DNA from: Fodinibius roseus
Lineage (GTDB): Bacteria; Bacteroidota; Rhodothermia; Balneolales; Balneolaceae
Direction of reading: 5' to 3'
Length of the DNA stretch: 64,000 bases
Assembly (NCBI RefSeq): GCF_900129315.1
Contig: NZ_FQUS01000017.1
Coordinates: 1-64,000 of the forward strand
The position numbers and the translations under genes are program-made. Positions 9,945-20,036 of the stretch are shown here, in pieces; position 1 is the stretch's first letter, and each line of letters begins with the position of its first letter. The notes below the pieces were generated by a model, which searched no databases, was not told the origin of the DNA, and saw only the letters and a program-made list of their open reading frames with translations.

Positions 9945-10607
9945 ATGAAAGAATTGAGCGAAGCTGAAATACGGGAGCTTGCGGGGCAGTTACGGTCGCC
10001 GCAAGGCGAACAAGGGATTGATGTCGGCCAAAAAATGCATGAAACCAATATCAATATGACCATGGCCGGGGTCGATGCCCTTAAACTTGTCAAGGGTGAT
10101 ATATTGTTGGAAATCGGTCATGGCAACGCCAGCCATGTAAAGCAAACGCTCAACCGGGACCACGGACTCCACTATGCGGGGCTTGACATCTCTGAGACCA
10201 TGCATGAGGAAGCCCGGCGGATCAATTCCGCACTCATTGATCGCGGACACGCTTCTTTTCACCTATATGGAGGAGAGACATTCCCCTTCCCGGATAACCT
10301 TTTCCATAAGATAATGACCGTCAACACCATCTACTTTTGGGACCGACCCAGTGCTATTTTGGAAGAAGCTCACCGTGTTCTCAAGCCGGAGGGACTCCTT
10401 AGCATCGTCTTTGCACAGAAATCGTTTATGGAAGAACTGCCCTTCGTGGAATATGGGTTCCGGCTCTATGACAATAATGATATCGAACGACTGGTGGAAC
10501 AAACCTTATTTGAAATTATCCATACTCAAACGGTAACTGAACAAGTTGAAAGCAAGGACGGATCACAAGTCGAACGAACGTTTACCACTATAACACTGAA
10601 GGGATAA
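9945..10607 (+). CDS. Class I SAM-dependent methyltransferase
   Basis: A 220-aa protein. Motif I ILLEIGHGNASH is near residue 50, acidic motif II follows the YAGLDISETM block near residue 80, and a post-core EEAHRVLKPEGLLSIVFA is near residue 140. This is the Methyltransf_11/25 type. The substrate cannot be told from sequence. It sits in a tight same-strand run between yjbQ and the FUSC gene (7 bases to the latter). Confidence 0.85.
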   Translation: MKELSEAEIRELAGQLRSPQGEQGIDVGQKMHETNINMTMAGVDALKLVKGDILLEIGHGNASHVKQTLNRDHGLHYAGLDISETMHEEARRINSALIDRGHASFHLYGGETFPFPDNLFHKIMTVNTIYFWDRPSAILEEAHRVLKPEGLLSIVFAQKSFMEELPFVEYGFRLYDNNDIERLVEQTLFEIIHTQTVTEQVESKDGSQVERTFTTITLKG

Positions 10608-10614
10608 ACCATAC

Positions 10615-12921
10615 GTGTCTACCCCCATACCGTCCAAATTCCGACAGGCCATCGCTTATCTTCGGGAAGTTTTCCGGGATGAACAGTTTTACCTGAGCCT
10701 GCGCCATACCATAGGCGCATTTATTCCCCTCATTCTCTGTGAGTTACTCGGGTATGAAACGATCGGGCTCGAAATGATGCTCGGCGCCTTCTTCGTATCA
10801 GCGGTTGATATCGCCGGAACCTTCCGCTCCAAAGCGACGGCGCTTCTCATCACAACCGCTATTTCGATCACCATCACCTTTACTGTTCTTATGGCCGGCA
10901 GCAGCCTATTGCTCATGCTGCCCCTGCTCTTCATATTTATCTTTGGACTTGCCTATATCTCCCCGTTCAGCCTGCGCTATACGCTGATGGGCGTCATGGG
11001 CTATATTGCTATTATCCTGGCGGTCAGCATGATCGATCGTTTTAACAGTGTTGAGGAAATTCTCCGGCACTGTTTCCTGCTACTCTGCGGGTCACTCTGG
11101 TACTTCCTTTTTGCCATGGTTATCCACTGGTTTGCACGAACACGGGAAATAAACCGGCGGATTGCCGAGTGCACACGGGAAACGGCGCAGTATTTTCAGC
11201 AGCGGCTGGCCCTGCTGGAATCCGGAACCGACCATGAACAGGGGCTGCTGGAATTGGCCCGGCTTCAACAAAAGCTCAGTGAAACCCAGGAAAGTGTCCG
11301 GGAGCTGTTGTTTAGCGATACCTCCCTGCTTTCCGGCCGGAGCTCCGAACGCCGGCGGTTTTATCTGATCTTTATTGAGCTGGTCGACATGCACGAGCTG
11401 GCAATGGCCACTCCTGTCGACTACCCTAAAATCCGGAAGCTCCTGCACCGTTATCCGGAGTATGATATTATTCGATCGATTATTGGCCGCGTCCACCAGG
11501 AAATGCAAAACCTGGCGGATATACTGCTGCGTGACGCAGAGTATGCCGGACATCTCCAGCCGGATGAGGAGCTGGACCAGCTTCATAATCAGCTTTTGGA
11601 GCTGAAGGAGCAGGTATTGCAGGAAGAAAGTGAGGAGGAGGAAGCCTATCACACCCTGCGGCGCATCGAGCTGTACCTGCATCGCCAGCTCCGGAAAGTG
11701 GAAGTGATTCAAAATGCGGTCCTGAACCGGAAAACGTATGAAGAAGAGGAAGAGATAAAGCAAGCCGCCTCCACCGATGTTTCTACCGGGGATCTTCCCC
11801 GCTTTGTAACTCCGAACCCGCTCAACTGGAGCAGTTTCATCGACAATCTGAGCTTTGAATCCAGCTACTTTCGATATGCCCTGCGTACGGCTACGACGGC
11901 TGTCGCCGGGTATGCGTTGGCTGACTTTCTTCAGTTCCAGAATGCCTACTGGGTACTTCTGACCGTGCTTGTGGTGATGAAACCGGGTTATGGCGTAACG
12001 CGCGAGCGTTTTTACCACCGCATTGCCGGAACGCTGATCGGGGCCCTCATAGCCTATGGACTCTACCAGCTGGATCCCTCTCATGTGATGTCGTTAATCA
12101 TTTACGGGGTCTCCCTCACGCTCGCTTTTACCTTTGTGATCCGTAATTATATTGTAGCTTCCACCTTCTTTACGATCTTTGTGATCTTTTTGTACAGCTT
12201 TCTGAACCGGGAAATTCCCTCCATGGTGGTCTTTCGCGTGGTCGACACGCTTTTGGGGGCCGGACTGGTCATTTTAGCTATCCGGTACCTCTGGCCCTAC
12301 TGGGAACACCAGCAGTTTCCGGTTCTGTTGCGCAAGTCCCTGCAGGCCAACAAAGTCTATCTGCAAAAAGTGCTTAACCATCTGTTTGAAGGCACGTTCC
12401 GGGAGACGGATTACCGGCTGGCCCGCAAAAAAGCATATGTGGATATGGCCAATCTGGTCTCCTCTTATTACCGGCTGATGGGCGATCCCGAGTCTAAACG
12501 ACAAAATGCCGAATTTTCATATGATCTGGCCCTGCTGAGCTATATGATGCTCTCCACGACCACTTCGCTGGGGATTTTTGTGCAACAACACCGGCAGCAG
12601 TCCTTTGACTACCGGGAATTTCGGGTTATCGGAGAAGGAATTATCACCAATCTGGACTTTTCCATCAGTGGACTCGAGCAAGCAACAGAATTACAGCAGT
12701 CAGCGTCGGCAATATCCAAATCCGAAAATATAGAACAGGCTGGTAATGATCTGACGCGGCAGCTCCGGCAGCTCAAACAACAGATCAGCAAACAGCCACC
12801 CGACCGGCGGAACCAGACCTATATAAAATATGCTCAACTCAACTATCTGAGCCGGCAGCTGGGATGGATGCTTGAGCTCAGCCGCACGGTAGCCAAACAT
12901 GCCAGACAGCCCGACGAATGA
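10615..12921 (+). CDS. FUSC/YccS-like inner-membrane protein
   Basis: A 768-aa protein in the fusaric-acid-resistance/YccS superfamily. Two membrane modules (about residues 25-170 and 410-560, each with several hydrophobic helices) flank a cytoplasmic, partly coiled-coil region rich in Glu, Gln and Leu (about 170-400). A second soluble region lies at 570-768. The second module contains the FUSC-like AYWVLLTVLVVMKPGYGVTRERFYHRIAGTLIGA stretch, given here only as its recognisable core around residue 445. The start is GTG at 10615. Likely an export or envelope-stress protein; the substrate is unknown. Confidence 0.8.
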   Translation: MSTPIPSKFRQAIAYLREVFRDEQFYLSLRHTIGAFIPLILCELLGYETIGLEMMLGAFFVSAVDIAGTFRSKATALLITTAISITITFTVLMAGSSLLLMLPLLFIFIFGLAYISPFSLRYTLMGVMGYIAIILAVSMIDRFNSVEEILRHCFLLLCGSLWYFLFAMVIHWFARTREINRRIAECTRETAQYFQQRLALLESGTDHEQGLLELARLQQKLSETQESVRELLFSDTSLLSGRSSERRRFYLIFIELVDMHELAMATPVDYPKIRKLLHRYPEYDIIRSIIGRVHQEMQNLADILLRDAEYAGHLQPDEELDQLHNQLLELKEQVLQEESEEEEAYHTLRRIELYLHRQLRKVEVIQNAVLNRKTYEEEEEIKQAASTDVSTGDLPRFVTPNPLNWSSFIDNLSFESSYFRYALRTATTAVAGYALADFLQFQNAYWVLLTVLVVMKPGYGVTRERFYHRIAGTLIGALIAYGLYQLDPSHVMSLIIYGVSLTLAFTFVIRNYIVASTFFTIFVIFLYSFLNREIPSMVVFRVVDTLLGAGLVILAIRYLWPYWEHQQFPVLLRKSLQANKVYLQKVLNHLFEGTFRETDYRLARKKAYVDMANLVSSYYRLMGDPESKRQNAEFSYDLALLSYMMLSTTTSLGIFVQQHRQQSFDYREFRVIGEGIITNLDFSISGLEQATELQQSASAISKSENIEQAGNDLTRQLRQLKQQISKQPPDRRNQTYIKYAQLNYLSRQLGWMLELSRTVAKHARQPDE

Positions 12922-13282
12922 GCTCACCACCATTTTCTCTTGCTAAAAAGCGCTAAAATTAGTAGGCTTTTAGCCGAATATATCAGCGTGGATAGTGGAT
13001 ATAAGTTTTAGCCTGGATTATTCACAAAGAAATTTGATTGTGGGCAAGGCGGAGTGGAAATGGAGTCGGCAAGGTACTTTCCTGCCTGGAGTATCCTGAG
13101 CATCTATTTCAACTCCAACCCGGCACAGGAGCAAATATTGTAGTCGTTACTTTAATTATTCAAAAAGAAAACTTAGCTATATGCCAAGGCTTTAAAAAAT
13201 AATAGGAAAATGAATGGCTCCTTATTATTCATGAATAATTCAGGTTAGCAGTAAACAAAAAGCACAAAAGAATAACATTACC
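12922..13282. other. 361-bp non-coding interval upstream of carbonic anhydrase
   Basis: No gene is recognised. It includes a perfect 16-bp palindrome near its right end (listed separately). Nothing else could be supported. Confidence 0.5.
13224..13239. promoter_or_regulatory. Perfect 16-bp palindrome upstream of carbonic anhydrase
   Basis: ATTATTCATGAATAAT reads identically on both strands and ends 43 bases before the carbonic anhydrase ATG. Its size and position suit a dimeric repressor or activator site. No regulator was identified. Confidence 0.35.
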
Positions 13283-13909
13283 ATGGATATTGATCAAATT
13301 TTTGATAATAATCGCCAGTGGGTTTCGGAAAAACTGGAACGGGACGAACAGTATTTTAAAAATCTGTCTAAGGGACAAAATCCGGATATCCTGTACATTG
13401 GCTGCTCTGACAGCCGGGTGACTGCGGAACAGCTCATGGGCGCTCATCCCGGGGACGTTTTTGTACACCGGAATATTGCCAATATGGTGCCCAATACCGA
13501 CCTGAGTGCCATGTCAGTCATAGATTATGCCGTTACCCACCTTGAAGTCGGTCACGTGGTAGTATGCGGACATTATTACTGCGGCGGGGTGAAGGCGGCT
13601 ATGCAGCCCGATGATCTGGGTCCCCTGAATCCATGGCTGCGGAATATCAGGGACGTGTATCGCCTCCATAAGGAGGAACTTGACGGCATGGCCGAGGAGG
13701 AGGAACGGTACAAGCGGCTGGTTGAGCTCAATGTACAGGAGCAGTGTATTAATGTGCTGAAAACTGCTGAGGTTCAAAAAGCATATGACGAACAATCCAT
13801 CCAGGTCCACGGCTGGGTGTTTGATATACACAGCGGCAAGCTCATTGATCTCGAGGTGGACACTGACGAAATATTGGAGGACATCGGGGAGATATACCGG
13901 CTTTCCTGA
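13283..13909 (+). CDS. Beta-class carbonic anhydrase
   Basis: A 208-aa zinc enzyme that interconverts CO2 and bicarbonate. The zinc ligands are visible: CSDSRV near residue 38 (Cys and Asp-Arg dyad), HLEVGHVVVCGHYYCGG near residue 90 (His and Cys). The downstream helix VKAAMQ and C-terminal GWVFDIHSGKLIDL also match the family. It stands alone on its strand with a palindrome upstream. The cellular role is probably bicarbonate supply for carboxylases such as acetyl-CoA carboxylase. Confidence 0.95.
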   Translation: MDIDQIFDNNRQWVSEKLERDEQYFKNLSKGQNPDILYIGCSDSRVTAEQLMGAHPGDVFVHRNIANMVPNTDLSAMSVIDYAVTHLEVGHVVVCGHYYCGGVKAAMQPDDLGPLNPWLRNIRDVYRLHKEELDGMAEEEERYKRLVELNVQEQCINVLKTAEVQKAYDEQSIQVHGWVFDIHSGKLIDLEVDTDEILEDIGEIYRLS

Positions 13910-13911
13910 TC

Positions 13912-14110
13912 AGCGGCGTAAACTATCTCCTGCTTTTCTATTGCTTTAGCTGCGTAGATCGCATCATTCAAGGTAATGGGTAAGGAAACAGACAATTCAA
14001 GCGCCAACTTTGAAATGTCTGCATATTCAACAATCCTATACAGGAGCTTATGTCTTTTTTTGTTTTCTGCTGATGCCTCATCTTTTAATGGGTATCTGTT
14101 TTGTTGGTTT
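13912..14110 (-). pseudogene. Probable relic of a PIN-domain (VapC-like) toxin
   Basis: Read on the minus strand from 14110, an open frame with no ATG encodes ...KRHKLLYRIVEYADISKLA, then LELSVSLPITLNDAIYAAKA and IEKQEIVYAAD. This resembles the C-terminal half of PIN toxins (the ITLNDAIYAAxA-x-VTAD pattern with its conserved Asp). The frame is closed upstream by a stop and the N-terminal catalytic Asp region is absent. The match ends near the carbonic anhydrase stop, and an interspersed repeat lies just upstream. Confidence 0.4.
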
Positions 14111-14151
14111 TCGGATTGAAACCGTTATTTTGCAGCCAAATTTTAAAGAAG

Positions 14152-14283
14152 TCTTTGTAAAATTGTGCTTTTGGTCAATGTCGGAGTTATCGGCCGGTTG
14201 AAATTCTCGCATATGGGCGATATGCTGCAACGGCAATCTTCCGCTGGCCTCGATCCTGAACAAACCCTTTGGTTTTTCAAAGA
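14152..14283 (-). repeat. Interspersed intergenic repeat, copy G
   Basis: On the minus strand: head CTTTGAAAAACCAAAGGG, middle GATCGAGGCCAGCGGAAGAT, tail GACATTGACCAAAAGCACAA then TTTTACAAAG. It belongs to the same family as copy A, and its middle is closest to copy H. It separates the PIN relic from the 3-hydroxyacyl-CoA dehydrogenase gene. Confidence 0.65.
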
Positions 14284-14339
14284 CTTCTTAAAAAGAAAAT
14301 AAACTTCATATAGCAACATATAATATAATAGTAACTAGT

Positions 14340-15506
14340 ATGGACAGGGAAATCATCGGAGTTGTGGGAGCCGGAACTATGGGACAGGGTATTGCACAGG
14401 TTGCAGCCGGTTGCCGTCATAAGGTATATCTCTACGATGCCTATCCCGATCAACTGGGAAAAGCCAGGCACGCGCTGCGAACAACGCTGCAGCGGCAGGT
14501 TAAGAAAGATCGCATGCTCCAACAAGAAGTGGACGACATTATGGATCGCATCCATTTTGTAGAAGACCTGACAGGCTACGGCCAGTGCAACCTGGTGGTT
14601 GAAGCTGTTGTGGAAGACCTGAAAATCAAGCAGGATACCTTTCGACGCCTGGAAGGTATTGTATCCCATGATTGTATCCTTGCCACAAATACCTCTTCCC
14701 TCTCCATTGCGTCCCTTTCATCGGTCCTGAAAAAACCGACCCGGTTCCTGGGCACGCACTTCTTTAACCCCGCCCCCCGTATTCCGCTTGTGGAAATTGT
14801 GCCCGGCTTGTCCACCACAGCCATGACCGTTAAAAAAGCCCGTACGGTGGTTGACGGTTGGGACAAATGCACCGTTTTGGCTAAAGATACGCCCGGATTT
14901 ATTGTCAACCGGGTGGCACGGCCCTTTTACGGCGAAGCCCTGCGCCAGCTTGAAGAGGGAGTGGCCGATGTGCCTACCATCGACTGGGCAATGAAGGAGA
15001 TCGGCGGCTTTAAAATGGGTCCCTTCCAGCTGATGGATTTGATTGGGAACGATATTAATTACAAGGTTAGCAAGACTATCTTCGAGGAGTTTTTTTACGA
15101 CCCGCGCTTCAAGCCCTCTTTTACGCAAAAACGGATGGTTGAAGCCGGCCACCTGGGCAGGAAATCGGGCAAGGGATTTTATGAGTACGGCGACAACGCA
15201 ATAAAGCGGGATCCCATTAAAGATCAGGACGTTGGCCAACAGGTCGTGAACCGCATCCTCGCCATGCTCATCAATGAAGCGGCAGATGCCGTTTTTATGA
15301 ATATTGCCACCGTGGAAGAGGTGGACTTAGCCATGACCAAAGGCGTACAATATCCCAAAGGTCCGCTCGAATGGGCCGATGAACTCGGGCTCAGGAATGT
15401 GCTGGATCGCCTTACCGGCCTGCAGACAGAATACCGCGAGGACCGGTACCGTCCGAATCCGTTGTTGAAAAGAATGGTCAGGAATAATGAGCCGTTTTAT
15501 GGATGA
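14340..15506 (+). CDS. 3-hydroxyacyl-CoA dehydrogenase
   Basis: A 388-aa NAD-dependent enzyme that oxidises 3-hydroxyacyl-CoA to 3-ketoacyl-CoA. The N-terminal Rossmann motif GAGTMGQGIAQ starts near residue 10. ATNTSSLSI and HFFNPAPRIPLVEIV are near residues 120 and 140. Two C-terminal 3HCDH helical domains follow (GFIVNRVARPFYGEAL near residue 187 and VVNRILAMLINEAADAV near residue 302). Length and tandem C-domains resemble PaaH/FadB2-type enzymes. The enoyl-CoA hydratase gene follows 166 bases later, so both probably serve fatty-acid or phenylacetate-type beta-oxidation. Confidence 0.92.
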   Translation: MDREIIGVVGAGTMGQGIAQVAAGCRHKVYLYDAYPDQLGKARHALRTTLQRQVKKDRMLQQEVDDIMDRIHFVEDLTGYGQCNLVVEAVVEDLKIKQDTFRRLEGIVSHDCILATNTSSLSIASLSSVLKKPTRFLGTHFFNPAPRIPLVEIVPGLSTTAMTVKKARTVVDGWDKCTVLAKDTPGFIVNRVARPFYGEALRQLEEGVADVPTIDWAMKEIGGFKMGPFQLMDLIGNDINYKVSKTIFEEFFYDPRFKPSFTQKRMVEAGHLGRKSGKGFYEYGDNAIKRDPIKDQDVGQQVVNRILAMLINEAADAVFMNIATVEEVDLAMTKGVQYPKGPLEWADELGLRNVLDRLTGLQTEYREDRYRPNPLLKRMVRNNEPFYG

Positions 15507-15672
15507 AATACCGGAATGCGGGAGTGCAGGAGTGTAGAATTTTGTAGTTTGAATCCGGACTTCTGCATTCAACATACCTAAATCGTTATATTATTGTTTC
15601 ACGAAGAACCCCAAAAGATCACGGAAACACACCCTGTCATGTGTAACCTGTGGCCGATCATTCCATAAAACT

Positions 15673-16434
15673 ATGCCTGAAACCGGAGAAATAACGACCC
15701 GCATTAAAAACAACATCGCAACCATTGCGTTTTACCATCCCAAAGGGAACGCTCTGCCCGGGAAGATGCTTCGAAACCTGGCAGAGGCCATTCGTCAAAT
15801 GGAAGAAAAACCCGGCGCCCGGGTTTTGGTGCTTAAGAGCCGCGGCGAAGGAGCTTTCTGCGGCGGCGCCTCGTTTGAGGAACTGATGGCCATCGGCGAC
15901 TACGAGGAAGGCAAGCGCTTTTTTATGGGATTTGCAAACCTCCTTAATGCTATGCGTACGTGCCCGAAATTGATTATTGTACGCGTACAGGGCAAAACTG
16001 TCGGGGGCGGGGTTGGTATTGCGGCGGCCGGTGACTATGTGGTGGCCCACCAATCAGCCTCTGTTAAACTGAGTGAACTGGCCCTGGGGATCGGACCCTT
16101 CGTAGTGGGACCTGCGGTCGAGCGGAAAATCGGGACCTCCGCATTCAGTACCCTTTCCGTGGATGCAGCCAGCTGGAATAGCGCCGGTTGGGCCGAGACG
16201 AAAGGACTTTTCTCCAGGGTTTGCGCAACATATGATCAGCTTGATGACAAGGTGGAAACGCTGGCCGGGCAGCTGTCGAAGTATAGTCCCGAAGCCATGA
16301 AAGAGCTCAAAACAATGCTTTGGGAAGGCACCGATGACTGGGAGCTGCTGCTGGAAGAACGGGCGGAAATAAGCGGACGACTGGTCCTCTCCGACTTTAC
16401 CAGGGAATTTATCAAACAATTCAAAAACTCATAA
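15673..16434 (+). CDS. Enoyl-CoA hydratase/isomerase family protein
   Basis: A 253-aa crotonase-fold protein. The oxyanion-hole stretches are GEGAFCGGASFEEL near residue 56 and KTVGGGVGIAAAGDYVVA near residue 105. One acidic catalytic candidate is kept in SVKLSELALGIGP near residue 135. It follows the 3-hydroxyacyl-CoA dehydrogenase gene on the same strand, supporting a role in hydration or isomerisation of enoyl-CoA. Exact specificity (PaaG-like isomerase versus hydratase) cannot be decided. Confidence 0.88.
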   Translation: MPETGEITTRIKNNIATIAFYHPKGNALPGKMLRNLAEAIRQMEEKPGARVLVLKSRGEGAFCGGASFEELMAIGDYEEGKRFFMGFANLLNAMRTCPKLIIVRVQGKTVGGGVGIAAAGDYVVAHQSASVKLSELALGIGPFVVGPAVERKIGTSAFSTLSVDAASWNSAGWAETKGLFSRVCATYDQLDDKVETLAGQLSKYSPEAMKELKTMLWEGTDDWELLLEERAEISGRLVLSDFTREFIKQFKNS

Positions 16435-16584
16435 CCGGATCTATCCTCAAAATCTGACTGTGAGCATGACGAACCACAACAATGTCCATGAAATGCCAAG
16501 AACAATGCTCCGGTATGCCATCGAAAAGTTTCCTGACGACAAGCGCCGATATTATTTAAAGCGGTAGCAACCCTAAAAGAGGAT

Positions 16585-16710
16585 ATCACAAAACCATTCT
16601 TTGCTCCAGGGTCGGCGTTTCTCAGCTGAAATCATCACCTATGGCCATGTTGCAACTCCAACATCTCTTTGGCCTCAATCTTGAAAAATCCCTGATTTTG
16701 TAAAACTCTA
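16585..16710 (-). repeat. Interspersed intergenic repeat, copy H
   Basis: On the minus strand the middle reads GATTGAGGCCAAAGAGATGT and GTTGCAACATGGCCATAGG, parallel to copy G. The tail GGAGCAAAGAATGGTTTTG is a diverged version of the family tail. It lies between the enoyl-CoA hydratase gene and the tRNA gene. Confidence 0.55.
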
Positions 16711-16755
16711 ATAGAAAAAGTCTTTGCAAACGAACCGGCTGCAAAAACTTTTTTG

Positions 16756-16827
16756 AGCGGGAAACCGGATTCGAACCGGCGACCCCAACCTTGGCAAGGT
16801 TGTGCTCTACCACTGAGCTATTCCCGC
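16756..16827 (-). tRNA. tRNA-Gly (anticodon GCC)
   Basis: 72 nt on the minus strand. Acceptor stem GCGGGAA/TTCCCGC; D-arm GCTC-AGTGGTA-GAGC; anticodon arm CAACC-TTGCCAA-GGTTG with anticodon GCC; T-arm GCCGG-TTCGAAT-CCGGT; discriminator T. All stems pair, with only a G-T pair closing the T-stem. CCA is not encoded. Confidence 0.97.
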
Positions 16828-17019
16828 TTGGCACATTCCAAATCGTCTCATGGTTGGCTATAGCTTTTGCGGACCCCAACCCTGGTCCCCGGAATGCTTC
16901 TGCTTCCAGACTGCCCCCGTTTGCCAAAGAGTTCCAAATATAAGGCGATTAACCTATATATATCAACTCTATTTTTTAAAAAGAAGGAAGCGCAGAGCTC
17001 AGCTGCTTGGGCTGCTAAT

Positions 17020-17481
17020 TCAGCGTTTGATCTTCCTCAACACTTCCCCCGAATGAATCACATCGGAAATATCTTCCTGTTCTGGCAGTGTTGGCCGGTC
17101 GCGATAGCGATCCACAATACAGATGAACCCGAGCGGCTCTCCCTTATCAGCGTGAAACTGGTGAAGCGTACCCGGTGAGATATAGATCACATCGTGCAGA
17201 CTTATCTCATAAAGTTCATTTCCCAGGATAACGGATCCGTGTCCCCGCAGGATAATTACGGAATGCGGGTGCCGGTGATATTCAAAAGAGGTATAGCCGT
17301 CCGCTTCCACCTCAAAATAGCGTGTTTGAAAATTCAACTGCTGTTCATCCTCTTTTTCCCCGAGCAGCGAGTACCGGTGAACCCCTTTGTAGCAACGGTC
17401 CTCATTCTTGTACTCCCTGCGTTGGAGGCCCTCCCATGCGTAACCATCAGCTTTTATCACCTTCGAGTTATTTTTCTCCAT
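17020..17481 (-). CDS. Cupin-domain protein, possible 1-methylthioxylulose-5-phosphate sulfurylase
   Basis: A 153-aa single-domain cupin. Metal ligand candidates are His69, His71 and His73 in EYHRHPHSVIILRGHG, and His107 in SPGTLHQFHA; the usual motif-1 Glu is absent. The ATG at 17479-17481 is preferred over a longer frame because it lies 7 bases after the RLP stop with an AAGGGG ribosome binding site just before it. In Rhodospirillum rubrum a cupin works directly after a RuBisCO-like protein, converting 1-methylthioxylulose 5-phosphate to DXP and methanethiol. The tight RLP-cupin pairing suggests the same role here. That function is inferred from context, not from residues specific to that enzyme. 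Confidence 0.65.
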   Translation of the reverse strand: MEKNNSKVIKADGYAWEGLQRREYKNEDRCYKGVHRYSLLGEKEDEQQLNFQTRYFEVEADGYTSFEYHRHPHSVIILRGHGSVILGNELYEISLHDVIYISPGTLHQFHADKGEPLGFICIVDRYRDRPTLPEQEDISDVIHSGEVLRKIKR

Positions 17482-17488
17482 GATAGTA

Positions 17489-18598
17489 TTACCCCTTCTG
17501 GATCCGGGTTGCAAAGATTTTGGCTGCAGCTTCAATGCCGCCGGTATACCGGTACAAACTTCCTCCGATTAAAAAACACGTATCCGCTCCGTATTCATTC
17601 ATCCACCGGCTTACATGTTCGACTTTTATACCTCCCCCCGGCATCGGAAGCGATGCTTTAAAAGGAGCATCGGAACGACGTGCTGCTTTGTTAATCGACC
17701 GGCACTGGGGAAGAGTAAACGAAAAACGTCCCCCTGTATTGGGATAAATCACAAAATCGGCTCCCAGGGCCCGCCATAGCTGTCCGTATAGAAAATCAGG
17801 TGCAAAACCCTGCGATTCATCCATTGTCAGTGATCCTGCAAAAGCCGGATGGGCGATAATCGGCAGTTCCCCCTCCATCCGGGCCAACCGGTGCATCACC
17901 GTCAGTCCGGCAATATGAGGGCTGAGCAGCACCCCGTCAGCTCCTGATTCCTCAGCCAGACGGTACCGGCTCTCAATTTCCCCGGCATCAGCCGTGATAT
18001 TCGGGAAGTAATACGACCTTCGCCCCGTCCGCTGGGCAGCCTTTCGGACAGCCCCGACACAAGCGCGGACACGCTCTTCAAAAGGAGCATACATTTGGTT
18101 GGCGAGGCCGTGGTCGTCTTTAATAAGATCAATGCCGCCCGCTGCAAATTGAAAAGCCAGCTCAGCCAACGCCTTCGAAGAGCAGCCCAGCGGCTTAAGA
18201 GCCGTGGCGCTGAGTGGACGGGCAGTGATGTTATACCGTCTTCGAACTCCTTCTATTCCAACCCGGGGTCCTTTAAAAAGATTACCGGCCAGGGATGACC
18301 AATCGACCTTTGTGATTTTTATTCCCGGCTTCAGGGATATATTTCCGTAGAGGAGATTCAAGAACTGGGATATATCACTGCCCACATCCGCCAGCGGCCA
18401 TGCTATGGTCACTTCATAGGCATGATCGCCTACCTGCTTCTTTTTGCGGGGACGACCAACTACTTGGTCGCGAATCCTTTTATCCAGCACCTCGGCCGGA
18501 AGCTCAACAGACTGCTCCAGGCACAAATTCCCGATCTTTTCATCGACCGCCTCTCCATCCGAAAGCGTTAGCTGATATGTAACCGTAAAGCTACTCAT
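17489..18598 (-). CDS. RuBisCO-like protein (form IV)
   Basis: A 369-aa homologue of the RuBisCO large subunit, shorter than true RuBisCO (about 460-480 aa). Lys135 in TALKPLG and the GGIDLIKDDHGLANQ segment (K160-D161-D162-H163) align with the active-site lysine and carbamylated-lysine/metal block. The metal-ligand Glu after the Asp pair is His, so carboxylase activity is not expected. A C-terminal PMPGGGIKVEH and LIGGSLYRY match the phosphate-binding glycines. Form IV proteins act as enolase- or isomerase-type enzymes in methylthioadenosine or sugar-acid metabolism. The cupin gene 7 bases downstream favours the MTA-isoprenoid shunt (5-methylthioribulose-1-phosphate isomerase). Confidence 0.85.
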   Translation of the reverse strand: MSSFTVTYQLTLSDGEAVDEKIGNLCLEQSVELPAEVLDKRIRDQVVGRPRKKKQVGDHAYEVTIAWPLADVGSDISQFLNLLYGNISLKPGIKITKVDWSSLAGNLFKGPRVGIEGVRRRYNITARPLSATALKPLGCSSKALAELAFQFAAGGIDLIKDDHGLANQMYAPFEERVRACVGAVRKAAQRTGRRSYYFPNITADAGEIESRYRLAEESGADGVLLSPHIAGLTVMHRLARMEGELPIIAHPAFAGSLTMDESQGFAPDFLYGQLWRALGADFVIYPNTGGRFSFTLPQCRSINKAARRSDAPFKASLPMPGGGIKVEHVSRWMNEYGADTCFLIGGSLYRYTGGIEAAAKIFATRIQKG

Positions 18599-18693
18599 GA
18601 AGGATCGGTAAGGTAAAGGTATGTGTATTGGCTACAGGATGACTTCCAACGTGGCGGAGGCAAATTCCCGGGGAACGCTCCCGCCGTCGGCAT

Positions 18694-19977
<1,284 letters not shown>

Positions 19978-19987
19978 TTAATTAGAC

Positions 19988-20016
19988 ATAAAAAAAGGGG
20001 TGAAGTCACCCCTCTT
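19988..20016 (-). terminator. Rho-independent terminator after the STAS gene
   Basis: On the minus strand AGGGGTGACTTCACCCCT forms a 7-bp stem with a 4-base loop (19996-20013), followed by a run of seven T. It lies 21 bases after the STAS stop and just before the purA start, separating the two units. Confidence 0.75.
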
Positions 20017-20036
20017 TCATAAAAGTTAAAATGAGT

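Noticed and set aside
11092-12084. 330-codon minus-strand frame opposite the FUSC gene
   Set aside because: No family motif; the plus-strand membrane protein explains the region.
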